Source: Deltaproteobacteria bacterium (lineage in GTDB: Bacteria > Desulfobacterota > Binatia > Binatales > Binataceae). From it: a DNA stretch of 24,004 bases. Position numbers and translations under genes: made by a program. Shown here one piece after another: positions 14,209 through 22,424 of the stretch. Location: positions 1-24,004 of the forward strand of contig JAJZAG010000015.1 of NCBI GenBank assembly GCA_021799555.1. Direction: 5' to 3'. The notes below the pieces were generated by a model. That model saw only the letters and a program-made list of their open reading frames with translations. It was not told the origin of the DNA and did no database searches. Position 1 is the first letter of the stretch. Every line of letters begins with the position of its first letter.

Positions 14209-15423
14209 ATGAACAACTTCAACGATATCGTCGCCCAGTTCTATACGGCGGCGGCGAAGTACAGTGCTGGTATTCAGCCATACGCTATCAAGCTCTTCGT
14301 GGCCCTCCTCCTTATCGACATTCTCGTCACTTGGATTCAATTCACCGCGGAAGGTCAACTCGACGCAGCGCACTTCCTCGGTCGGCTGATCAAGCACATG
14401 CTCAGCGGCGGATTTGTCTATCTCATGATCGTCAACGCGTTTCCATGGATGAACGCGGTGGTGAAAAGCTTCTCATCGATTGGCGCCGCCGTTACAGGTC
14501 TGCCCGCTCTTAGTCCGCAAACTGTGCTCCAACTAGGAGCCAACATGGCGGGCACACTCTTTGACGCCCCCGCGAACGCAAGTCTGATGACGAACCTGGA
14601 ACTAGCAATTGTACAAAGCGTGGCGGCATTTTTCGTTTTACTCTCCTTCGTAGTGACCGCTGCAATGCTGATTCTGACGCTTATCGAGGCGTACCTTGTC
14701 GTTGGCGGTGGAGTAATCCTTTTGGGGCTGGGCGCTAATCGTTTCACGGCGCCCGCTGCCGAAGGCTACTTCGGTTATGTCATCCGAGTCGGCGTCAGGC
14801 TGCTCTTTTTCTATCTTGTGTTGGCTGTTGGCGTGCAGATGGCGACCGAGTGGAGCGCGGCGCTGGCCGCCGCGTGCAAGCCGGTACCAGCTACCCTCCC
14901 TTGGTGGACTACGTACGGCGTTCCGCCGAGCTCTATCGTAACAACGGTCTGTTCAGGGTCTCTCTCCGTTTCCACAATGCTCACATATGCGGCGTTGGCG
15001 ATCGTATTTATGATCGTAACGGTGTCCGTTCCTCACATGGCCGCAGGGATTGCCGGCGGCACGATCGGACTCGCGCTCAGCCATGCGTTCGAGGCGGCAT
15101 TCATCGCGCAGACCGTGATTCGTCCGATCACCGGCGCACTACAGACCGGATTCAACAAGGTCGCGCACCGTGACAGTGGCGAAGGCGACGGTAAGAACGA
15201 ATCGGCGCTTTGGATCAACGCGATGGAGTCGGGCCGGCAAACGCAGCGCCTCGGCAACCTCGGTCCTTCCGGCGGACAACCGGTTCCCGCTCCCAAGGAT
15301 GTTCGCGCCACTTCGGTGATTCCCTCGCGCCCGGCAGGCACCACGCCGATGAATCGCGGTACGGCCCCGGTAGCGGGCAGCAACGGAACCAAATCGATCG
15401 GAAAGGAAACCACGAATTTCTGA
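14209..15423 (+). CDS. trbL: TrbL, VirB6-family polytopic channel protein
   Basis: TrbL/VirB6 is the polytopic inner-membrane part of the channel. The 404-residue product has about six hydrophobic segments, among them LFVALLLIDILVTWIQF (29-45), VAAFFVLLSFVVTAAMLILTL and YAALAIVFMIVTVSVPHMAA. The GGGVILLGLGANRFTAPAAEGYFGYVIRVG region is the TrbL hallmark. The last ~100 residues are hydrophilic and Gly/Pro/Ser-rich, as is usual. ATG 14209 follows GGAAGGTG. It is the last channel gene of the cluster. Confidence 0.95.
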   Translation: MNNFNDIVAQFYTAAAKYSAGIQPYAIKLFVALLLIDILVTWIQFTAEGQLDAAHFLGRLIKHMLSGGFVYLMIVNAFPWMNAVVKSFSSIGAAVTGLPALSPQTVLQLGANMAGTLFDAPANASLMTNLELAIVQSVAAFFVLLSFVVTAAMLILTLIEAYLVVGGGVILLGLGANRFTAPAAEGYFGYVIRVGVRLLFFYLVLAVGVQMATEWSAALAAACKPVPATLPWWTTYGVPPSSIVTTVCSGSLSVSTMLTYAALAIVFMIVTVSVPHMAAGIAGGTIGLALSHAFEAAFIAQTVIRPITGALQTGFNKVAHRDSGEGDGKNESALWINAMESGRQTQRLGNLGPSGGQPVPAPKDVRATSVIPSRPAGTTPMNRGTAPVAGSNGTKSIGKETTNF

Positions 15424-15463
15424 ACAAAGTCTCTCTGCGCACCGGCGCGCGGATTCGTGAGTT

Positions 15464-16324
15464 ATGAGCGCAGAAATCGCGCATAGCATGGTCGGACGGC
15501 AATTGACGGCGATGGGGTCGGAGCACTTCGACATCGGAGTCCTGCGGCGGGGCGGCCGGATGCTACTTCGCGAGGGCTGGACCGCAAACAAAATAGAACC
15601 GGCGATCCGATGGCTACGCCACGAAAACGCGCATGGCGCGCAAATCTTCGTCCGGCCGCATGGGTTGCACGCCTTGAGTCTCATCGACGACCTGAGTGCA
15701 TCGACAATCGCCGCGATGAAGGTCTCTGGTTTCCAGCCCGCCGTGATAGTCGAGACCTCGCCCGCCAACTTTCAGGTATGGCTCAATCACGGCCGCATTC
15801 TTGATCGCGATCTAAGCAGCCTCGCGGCGAAGGAACTATCACGGCGCTTTGGCGGCGACCTGTCGAGCGCCGACTGGCGCCACTTCGGCCGCCTGGCCGG
15901 ATTCACGAACCAAAAGGAAATCAGACGGCTTCCGAACGGACTGGCGCCATTCGTCCGTTTGCGCGAGGCGCAGGGGCGAGTCTACAGCGCCGCCCCGGAA
16001 TTCCTTCGACAACTTGATGCGCTCGCGGCGGACGCGCGCGCAGAACGTGAGGCGAGATTCTCCACGCGAGATGGCGGCAGGGATCGCACAATCCGTTCGC
16101 TCGACGAATTTCAGCGCGATCCCAAATATGGCGGCGACCTGCATCGCGCCGACATGGCATGGGCGGATTACGCTGCGAGCCGCGGACTGTCAGCGACGGA
16201 AATCGAACGGGAGATCATCAATGCGCGCGACCTTTCCAAGAAGGGCGGCAGGCGGCGGCAAATCGCCTATGCCGAACGAACCGCGCTCAAAGCCCTGGCG
16301 GCCGTCCGCCGCATTCATCTGTAG
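15464..16324 (+). CDS. RepB-like DNA primase domain protein
   Basis: The 286-residue product begins MSAEIAHSMVGRQLTAMGSE and contains FDIGVLRRGGRML, then NAHGAQIFVRPHGLHALSLIDDL and PAVIVETSPANFQVWLNH. These match the RepB-like primase family (RepB_primase) known from plasmids and ICEs, which makes primers on single-stranded DNA. A role in starting complementary-strand synthesis after transfer is likely. The C-terminal half (residues 190-286) includes a helical part with ADMAWADYAASRGLSATEI, as in relatives. The ATG at 15464 has only a weak ribosome binding site. It lies 40 bases after trbL and closes the conjugation cluster. Confidence 0.82.
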   Translation: MSAEIAHSMVGRQLTAMGSEHFDIGVLRRGGRMLLREGWTANKIEPAIRWLRHENAHGAQIFVRPHGLHALSLIDDLSASTIAAMKVSGFQPAVIVETSPANFQVWLNHGRILDRDLSSLAAKELSRRFGGDLSSADWRHFGRLAGFTNQKEIRRLPNGLAPFVRLREAQGRVYSAAPEFLRQLDALAADARAEREARFSTRDGGRDRTIRSLDEFQRDPKYGGDLHRADMAWADYAASRGLSATEIEREIINARDLSKKGGRRRQIAYAERTALKALAAVRRIHL

Positions 16325-16413
16325 CGCGGCTCCGCTATGGACGGCGCAGCGGACAGATGCCGCCCGGCGCAGGAGCGCCTGCCGTTCCCGCTGCACCGCG
16401 CTTGAAGCGGTGC
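16322..16413 (+). terminator. Three tandem hairpins after the primase gene; possible terminator region
   Basis: Hairpin 1 pairs TAGCG (16322-16326, including the primase stop) with CGCTA (16333-16337). Hairpin 2 pairs GGCGC (16366-16370) with GCGCC (16375-16379). Hairpin 3 pairs GCACCGC (16393-16399) with GCGGTGC (16407-16413). None is followed by a T-run, so classical intrinsic termination is not shown. They may stabilise the mRNA end, stop transcription with Rho, or belong to the end of the neighbouring IS110 element. Confidence 0.4.
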
Positions 16414-16541
16414 GCCGTCGCTCCACTGCAAGCGCGCCAGCCCCTGAGGGGACGCTCCGCTCTGTCACGCTCGCAAGCTGCGCTCCGACGGATCGGGATT
16501 ACGCGCAACCGTCCGGGTTTGGGTGAGCAACCGCATCCGAA

Positions 16542-17516
16542 TCAGGCAGCCGCCAACGCGCGTGGCGACCACGACGCGTCGGTTCTTATCAGCGTGTTCA
16601 GGATTACCAGGACCTGCCGCATGCAGACCACCAACGCAACTTTTGAGAGCTTCCCTGCCGCATGAAGACGCCGATAGCACCCACCGATGATCGGGTTTCC
16701 CTTCAGCGCCGCGATCGTGGACACTTTGAGCATTCCGCGAACCGACGACCGCCCGCCCCAGATCATCCGCCGACCACGCAAACTGCCGCCGTCTCGATTG
16801 AAGCGCGCTACTCCGACCAGTGCGGCGATCTGCTCGCGAATGAGTGCGCCCAGCTCCGGAAGTTCTCCGAGCAGGGTGGCGCCGGCGACCGGTCCCACGC
16901 CGGGAACGCTGCGCAGCACCGCCGCTTTTGCGCGCCAGGCCGGGTTCTCGCGAAGAATTCGAGCCAGGTCGCGGTCTCGCATCTCCACCTGATTCTTCAG
17001 GCGGCACACGGTAGTCGCGATTCCGCGCCGAACGACATAGAGCGCGTTCGGCGCGCGATTGCCTTCCGCCACAATCATGCCCAGCAGCTGGCGTCTGCGC
17101 GCAAGCAAACTCCGGAACTTGCGAGTTTGGAGGTCCGGCAGCACGCGTTGCTCGGGCTTGAGCGCTTCGCCGTAATGCGCGAGCACGTCAGCATCAATCG
17201 CATCGGTCTTCGCCAGCCGGGCAGTCGCGCGCGCGAATTGCCGCACCTGTCTAGCGTTGACCACTCCCGCGGGCAACTTCTCGGCGACCAAGCGTTCCAA
17301 AAGCTCGAGTTCGTACCCGCCGGTCGCCTCGAGCACAACACATTCTGGCAGCGCTCTCTTCAGCAAGTTGATAATCCGTGAGATCCCGCGGTTTGTATTG
17401 CTCAAGATGAGCCGCTTTCCACTTGGCCGGAATCCTACGTCCAACTGAACCTTCGACACATCGATCCCGACCGCACCCATTCTCTCCATCTGCCGCATCT
17501 TTTCAGCTTTCGTCAC
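16542..17516 (-). mobile_element. IS110-family transposase gene (insertion sequence)
   Basis: IS110-type recombinases move DNA with a RuvC-like DEDD domain guided by a bridge RNA. The 324-residue product has GIDVSK with Asp19, VVLEATGGYE with Glu63, and KTDAIDADV with Asp105 and Asp108, completing DEDD. A helix-hairpin-helix SVPGVGPVAGATLLGEL and the C-terminal Transposase_20 region (ALVGVARFNRDGGSLRGRR to GCYRRLHAAGKLSKVALVVC) follow. At the place where most relatives have NRDSG, with the Ser thought to act as nucleophile, this copy has NRDGG (Gly243). The start shown is GTG 17516; ATG at 17498 or 17480 is possible. IS110 elements lack clear inverted repeats, so the outer ends are not placed. 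Confidence 0.92.
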
Positions 17517-17817
17517 AGCCCCGCCTTGAACGATTCGGACTCTTGCGCCCCGGCGACCGTTCGGGCTTGTGATTCAAGGTTGAGCTGCGACGATCAGTAC
17601 AAGACTCTACGCGGGCTTAATCAGAGCACGCTCTCAAGCGCTCGGCCGCAGCAATGTCGAATTCCTCACGTTCGTTTCCAACTTGTTGCTGCGGCGATCA
17701 AGGGTTGCTCACGCTCGGTCTCGTGTGGAACCATACGGTTGCGCGACCTACCACAGCAAGCTCTTTTTACCATAGTCGAAGGCGCGCTCGCCGTCGGCCT
17801 TCGAGAAAGACGCCCGG
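17517..17817 (-). ncRNA. Non-coding flank of the IS110 gene; candidate bridge RNA region
   Basis: In IS110-group elements the bridge RNA is made from the non-coding end next to the transposase start. Here, directly upstream of the transposase on the minus strand, CCTTGAA (17524-17530) pairs with TTCAAGG (17573-17579), enclosing a large loop with a small stem CGCC (17546-17549) / GGCG (17552-17555). A stem with an internal loop is the general bridge-RNA layout. No sequence guide match has been shown, and the exact limits are unknown. No convincing protein gene is seen in this stretch. Confidence 0.35.
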
Positions 17818-18405
17818 ATGCAACCAGTCAGTCAAAATCTAAAAGAGCGATGCGACCTTTTCGGCAGTGAAATTTCAAATCTTGACCTGACGCTTCTGAC
17901 AAACCGACAGCGTGAGGTCGCCGAGTTGCGGAAGGCGGGCCTTGGTTTCACAATGATTGGCTTCCGACTTGGAATCAGCGCGGAACGAGCGCGCCAGATC
18001 GCGGCGCGATTATTGTCGCGAGCCCGGCTAAAGGACCGATCTACTCGGACTTTAACGAACCATTCGGACTTGAAGAATCGACCGACGACGGCCAATCGGT
18101 TGCGCGATTCGGAAGTCAATGTCCAACTTTCAGGCGGTTGCGTTCTCGCGCCTTCACGGATTTTACGCTCACCGCTTCGGGTCGATACGACCAGACTCAC
18201 AATTCGAGCCGGAGCGCGCCATGGAGATGTTCTCCGAGCGCAGGACCTGCTCGATTCGCCGCAGTTGTCTCGAACCGTACCCCGCCAGGCTTCCTCCTTA
18301 AAGCCTCCTACTCTGGATTCGCTCCATTTTCAGAACCGCACGAAAGCACTAAAAAGCGAAACTCCGCCATCTAATGATAAATTAAAGGAATACAGCGATT
18401 TTTAA
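17818..18405 (+). CDS. Hypothetical protein with sigma-70 region-4-like helix-turn-helix
   Basis: Residues about 24-70 read LTLLTNRQREVAELRKAGLG, then MIGFRLGISAERARQIAARL. This is a good match to the region-4 helix-turn-helix of sigma-70 factors and related regulators (LTxRQREV...ElRxxG...IGxxLGIS.ERARQI). The remaining ~120 residues look like no domain and are rich in Ser, Arg, Thr and Leu. The start at 17818 has only a weak ribosome binding site. The gene may be real but short, with the true end lost by a frameshift, so this may be a decayed regulator. It lies just beyond the IS110 flank, so damage by the insertion is possible. Confidence 0.45.
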   Translation: MQPVSQNLKERCDLFGSEISNLDLTLLTNRQREVAELRKAGLGFTMIGFRLGISAERARQIAARLLSRARLKDRSTRTLTNHSDLKNRPTTANRLRDSEVNVQLSGGCVLAPSRILRSPLRVDTTRLTIRAGARHGDVLRAQDLLDSPQLSRTVPRQASSLKPPTLDSLHFQNRTKALKSETPPSNDKLKEYSDF

Positions 18406-18651
18406 AGCGCCAGGCTTTGTCAGAAAAGGTTCAACCGACTATTTGTAGTGAGAATTGACGATGAGTAACAATTCGCGCTAGATGAGCACGAGAAAGGTTA
18501 GAAATATTTGCGGTTAGGCCTGATTCGTTCCTGACGGAAAACTATCCAAAAACAAGTCAGGGAATCGAATTGCCGCTTTTTGCGCCGGATCTTGGCTGAC
18601 CGGCCATCGCGCCAAACTGAAAATATCCCGGGGGGGAGAAGGGACGGAGCC

Positions 18652-20775
18652 GTGCTCAAACGCCGCCCAACAACCGGGGAGTGGAACTTCGACCACGAGG
18701 AACTCGAGAAAATCTTCGAAGCGCTACGCGCGGCGATTAAGGGGGACGAATCAGCCCCAATTGCGGCGACGGCGTCCGATCGGTCGGGCTCGTTAGCTGC
18801 ACAAGCGGAGGAAAACGCTCAGGTTATAGAACTGGACCGCGTCTACTGGACCGCGCTTGAAAAATGCCTGTCCCTCAACGATGTGGACGCTTCTCTAAAT
18901 TGTTACAGCGACGCTCTGCATCGGGCGTTCGACGACTTAACCCGCAAAACGGGTTGCGCCGCAACGGCGTTGGAAACATTGCTAGTCGAGGTCGCTGCGC
19001 TCACCGAAGCGGTCGAGACGCGGATTAAATCATCGACATTGAGCCATGGTGACGAGTCGGCAGCCGCTCTGGCGGCTGCTCGCCTTCTTTGGTTGCGGAG
19101 CGAAAGACAAATCAATCTGACGCATGCGGCGACAACCAAGCAGCTTGTCGCTGACTTGAGGGATGCTCTAGCCGAAGAAACGAAGCGAAGGAAAATAGCT
19201 CAATCGCGTTTGAATGGAGCCTATCAGGCGCTTCACGAACACGAATCTATCTTCTCTACGGCGCTGGGCGAATTGCACGATCACGCGATGTTTATGTTTG
19301 ATGCTCTCGGCCGCATTACGAATTGCAATCAAGCGGCGGCGGAGATGAGCGGGTTTTCGAGCGATCAACTCGTGGGCTTTGATCGCTTCAATTTATACCT
19401 TCCAGAAGACGTTGCGGCCGGATTGCCGCAACGAGATCTCGCCGCAGCGCGAAATAACGGTCGCATTCGATCTGAAGGTTGGCGGGTCAAGCGCGATGGC
19501 GGGCGCTTCTGGGCGCATTTTATCCTGGTCTGCCGGAAGGATCATCTTGGAGAACCCTGTGGTTTCGTCGAGATTGTTTCCGACATGGCGCGTGAAGGAC
19601 GGATATCACGCCAATTGCGAGAAGAGGAGGATAAATTTCGCGCGATTTTCTTCAACAGCATGGAGATCGCCGTGATTTTGCGCCTCACCGACTGCCGCTA
19701 CCTTGAGGTTAACGACGCCGCTTGCAAAGCCTACGGATTGCGCCCGGAAGAAGTCATAGGGCGCACTCCGCTGGAACTCAACGTCCTCGCAGAGCCAGAC
19801 GAATTCGCGAAAATGGTGGACGAGCTTCAACGCAACGGCGCAATCAAGAATTTCGAATTGCTCACGAGGCGTCATGACGGTCAATTGCTGCCAGTCCTGC
19901 TTTCGGCGGTCGTTCTCACGATCGGAAACGAGCGATGCTGTCTTGTAACGGCGCGGGACATCGGCGAGCTGAAACGCGCGGAAGAGGAAAGGACTCGCGC
20001 CTTTCGAGCGGCAGAACGCGCGGCGAGTCTTAAAGCGGAAGTCATCTCGCTGGTTTCGCATGAACTCCGGACACCCTTGAACGTGCTGCTCGGAAGTTTC
20101 GAACTGGCGCCGGATTACATCGCCGGCGGAGATTACGCGGCGCTGACTGACTTACTCGCGGCTTCAAACCGCGCGGCGCGCCGCCTGACCGATACAATCA
20201 ATCACATCATTGATCTATCGCGAATTGACAGCGGCAATTTTGAATTACGGCCGGAGTCGGTCAACCTGCGCCAAACGGTTGATACCGTCATTGACTCCAT
20301 TCGCGAATCGGCGGAGCGCAAAGGCATCCGTCTGAGCATTTGTAATGACGCTCCCGACGCGACGATGGAATTCGATCGCGAATGCCTCACCAAGGCTCTC
20401 TATAATCTGGTTGACAACGCGATAAAGTTTACGATTTGCGGCGAAGTGGAAATTAGAATTTATCGCGCAGCGGACAACCGCATTTGCCTCTCTGTACGCG
20501 ATTCGGGCATCGGCATCGATCCCACACTCCTTCAAAATATTTTCGAGCCGTTCTTCCAGGCGAGTTACGGGTTGGCGCGCCGTCATCAAGGGTCCGGATT
20601 GGGTTTGGCGGTGACTAAACGCTACATTGACTTGAACCGAGCCGAGATCTTCGCGGCTAGCGAGCCTGGCAAAGGATCATTTTTCATAATCCAACAGGCA
20701 TTGCCGGCAGAACGGATAGCGTTGGCCGACTGCGCTCCCGCTCCGAATCGCGACTCGTCGATCTTCAGGGATTAG
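18652..20775 (+). CDS. Sensor histidine kinase with two PAS domains (orphan)
   Basis: The 707-residue product has a helical N-terminal region (to about residue 200), PAS 1 (about 210-325, FDALGRITNCNQAAAEMSGF), PAS 2 (about 330-440, YLEVNDAACKAYGL), then a HisKA domain with SLVSHELRTPL and phospho-acceptor His470, and a HATPase domain with LVDNAIKFT, DSGIGID and GSGLGLAVTKRYI. All kinase boxes are present. No membrane helix is seen, so it should be cytoplasmic. I prefer GTG 18652, which follows a purine-rich GGGGAGAAGGGACGGAG, over an upstream TTG at 18580. No response regulator is near it, so its partner is unknown; it looks like cargo rather than part of transfer. Confidence 0.93.
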   Translation: MLKRRPTTGEWNFDHEELEKIFEALRAAIKGDESAPIAATASDRSGSLAAQAEENAQVIELDRVYWTALEKCLSLNDVDASLNCYSDALHRAFDDLTRKTGCAATALETLLVEVAALTEAVETRIKSSTLSHGDESAAALAAARLLWLRSERQINLTHAATTKQLVADLRDALAEETKRRKIAQSRLNGAYQALHEHESIFSTALGELHDHAMFMFDALGRITNCNQAAAEMSGFSSDQLVGFDRFNLYLPEDVAAGLPQRDLAAARNNGRIRSEGWRVKRDGGRFWAHFILVCRKDHLGEPCGFVEIVSDMAREGRISRQLREEEDKFRAIFFNSMEIAVILRLTDCRYLEVNDAACKAYGLRPEEVIGRTPLELNVLAEPDEFAKMVDELQRNGAIKNFELLTRRHDGQLLPVLLSAVVLTIGNERCCLVTARDIGELKRAEEERTRAFRAAERAASLKAEVISLVSHELRTPLNVLLGSFELAPDYIAGGDYAALTDLLAASNRAARRLTDTINHIIDLSRIDSGNFELRPESVNLRQTVDTVIDSIRESAERKGIRLSICNDAPDATMEFDRECLTKALYNLVDNAIKFTICGEVEIRIYRAADNRICLSVRDSGIGIDPTLLQNIFEPFFQASYGLARRHQGSGLGLAVTKRYIDLNRAEIFAASEPGKGSFFIIQQALPAERIALADCAPAPNRDSSIFRD

Positions 20776-21062
20776 ATAACGATCCGCAGCGATCCTCGCG
20801 CAAGTTACGAACCGTGATCGCCGATTTACTTGTGGGCGTCTTTCGATTTGTCCGACGCTCGAACACCCACCGCAGCCGCATCCGCGCACGCCGCATCTCC
20901 GTTTCCGGCCCCCTTTTACAGTCGTTCATTCTGCGTAATTTGCAGTCACCCTAATCACTGCGGTTAAAGCGAGGGCATGACTGATAACTGCAGTTCCCTG
21001 CGCGTGTCGCGCCTCCTCGCTCCGATTCCCCGCAGTTCCGCGCTGGAATTCCACGCCTCTGT
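20776..21062. other. Intergenic gap between convergent genes
   Basis: The kinase gene and the minus-strand secreted-protein gene end toward each other across 287 bases. Possible pairing GTGGG (from 20835) with CCCAC further on, and an inner GCGTC/GACGC pair, could form a structure downstream of the kinase, but no T-run follows. I see no gene or RNA that I can support here. Confidence 0.3.
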
Positions 21063-21701
21063 CTAATTGCACGCCGTGTCGACACCGACACTAAAGCAGG
21101 GCGCGCCAGGGCATGCCAGATTCCGATAAAAGCCTAACTCCATACCAGGCGTTATCTTTGAAAGCTCTTTGTACTGTTTGTACTCTTTGCAGCTCGCCAC
21201 GCCACCGCCGTTTACTGTATAATATAAAAAATACCATCCTAATTTCAATCGCAGAGTAGGATCGCTGCTTTTCACGCAATCAAGACTTGGTATGTACATA
21301 TCAGACGGGACTGGATGTGGATAATCTTTAGGATAGGCGAAGCCGTTGCCGGTTACTCGGCAATTCGAAGGAGGATTCGGTCCAGTGAGATGGCAGGCGA
21401 ACGGATGCGAATACCACGCGCTGCCTAACATATCCCTGCACCCCAACAGCGTTTCGTACGGGCCGATGTAGATGGGTGACGCCCCACTAGCTGGAGGCGT
21501 GGCCGTCCAAAACCAGTATGCCCTGTCTTTTTTCTTCTTTGGATGTCTGCGATACCTTGCATACGATGCTCCAGTATGAACGCTCTCACTGACAGCCATG
21601 GTTGGCGCCGTCGCATCACTATAATTTAAGCCGCTTCCCGCAATTGCGCACGGCGCAAAAAAAATTACGATCAGCGCCACGCTCGCGCGAAGTTTTTTCA
21701 T
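21063..21701 (-). CDS. Secreted cysteine-rich protein of unknown function (212 aa)
   Basis: I recognise no family. The start MKKLRASVALIVIFFAPCAIAG is a clear signal peptide, with cleavage probably after AIA, so the protein is exported. ATG 21701 is chosen because AAAGGAG lies about 8 bases upstream; an in-frame ATG at 21728 would add nine residues ahead of the signal. The mature part has eight cysteines (GCRD, FACHL, NCRV, DCVK, SCKEY, LACPGAPC, TACN), enough for four disulfides, and many aromatic residues. A basic stretch RRHPKKKKDR lies near residue 55. It stands alone on the minus strand, and its base composition is more AT-rich than the transfer cluster, which suggests separate acquisition. 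Confidence 0.75.
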   Translation of the reverse strand: MKKLRASVALIVIFFAPCAIAGSGLNYSDATAPTMAVSESVHTGASYARYRRHPKKKKDRAYWFWTATPPASGASPIYIGPYETLLGCRDMLGSAWYSHPFACHLTGPNPPSNCRVTGNGFAYPKDYPHPVPSDMYIPSLDCVKSSDPTLRLKLGWYFLYYTVNGGGVASCKEYKQYKELSKITPGMELGFYRNLACPGAPCFSVGVDTACN

Positions 21702-21791
21702 GTTTGTGTCTCCTTTTGGCACACTCATAAATGAACCGGAGCCGCCCGGCGGAAATGCTAGAGACGAGCTATCTTGCTATTTCGACGCGCG

Positions 21792-21821
21792 ATAAAATGC
21801 GCCATGTGAATAGCTAGACAA
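21792..21821 (-). promoter_or_regulatory. Weak candidate promoter for the secreted-protein gene
   Basis: On the minus strand TTGTCT (21816-21821) and TTTTAT (21792-21797) are separated by 18 bases, each matching four of six bases of the sigma-70 consensus. The site lies about 90 bases ahead of the start codon at 21701. Such matches occur by chance in AT-richer DNA. Confidence 0.25.
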
Positions 21822-22424
21822 TTTGTATCGATGCTGCAGTTTCGCAGAGACTTTAAAGGGAAATAGCTTAATCGCGCGTAAATCGTGCGGGCGGCCGCAC
21901 CCACGCACGCATAGCGAAGATGCATGCGAACGGGTCAGTGCATAGGAGATGCCAACGCATCACCAAGGAAAGGCGCGGCATTAGCATGAGGTTGCTCTAG
22001 ATGCGGCGACGATACATTGGCGGACGACAAAAGAACGTCGCCATAGTTATGACGACTAGCGAGCTGAGAGTGAGAAGATAAAAGTCGATTCTTTAATCAG
22101 TGAATTTGAATGCAGAGAGAAGATCAAAAGGATCTGATATAGAGCACTAAGGGAGGGCGATGGCCGAAATACTGCAGCTTTGCCTGAACGGCGGCTGTTG
22201 AGCTGAACGGTCCGGACATGCGGCGTGGGGGAATTCAGTTGTTTCCAGGGCTGGCTCGACCTAAGCCGTTTCGGTGGAGGGTGTTGGGCAGCGGTAATGA
22301 GACTGCGCTGAATTGCTCCTTCCGTGGTAGATCGGCGAGAGATCGTCGAGGACGGAGTGGCGGCGATATGAGTTTGGCTCTCGTGACAGCGGCAGTATAA
22401 GGTGACGCTCGACCAAGGAAGACA
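21822..22424. other. Long intergenic region upstream of hsdM
   Basis: About 600 bases without a supported gene. Open frames here are short, lack ribosome binding sites and show no family likeness. The direct repeat CTGAACGG appears twice around 22180-22215. The region should hold the hsdM promoter, but no convincing -35/-10 pair stands out. It may mark the junction between two pieces of cargo DNA. Confidence 0.4.

Noticed and set aside
18455..18484. TTGACG with a poor -10 hexamer ahead of the kinase gene
   Set aside because: The -35 is good but no acceptable -10 occurs at 16-18 bases, so the site is not called a promoter.
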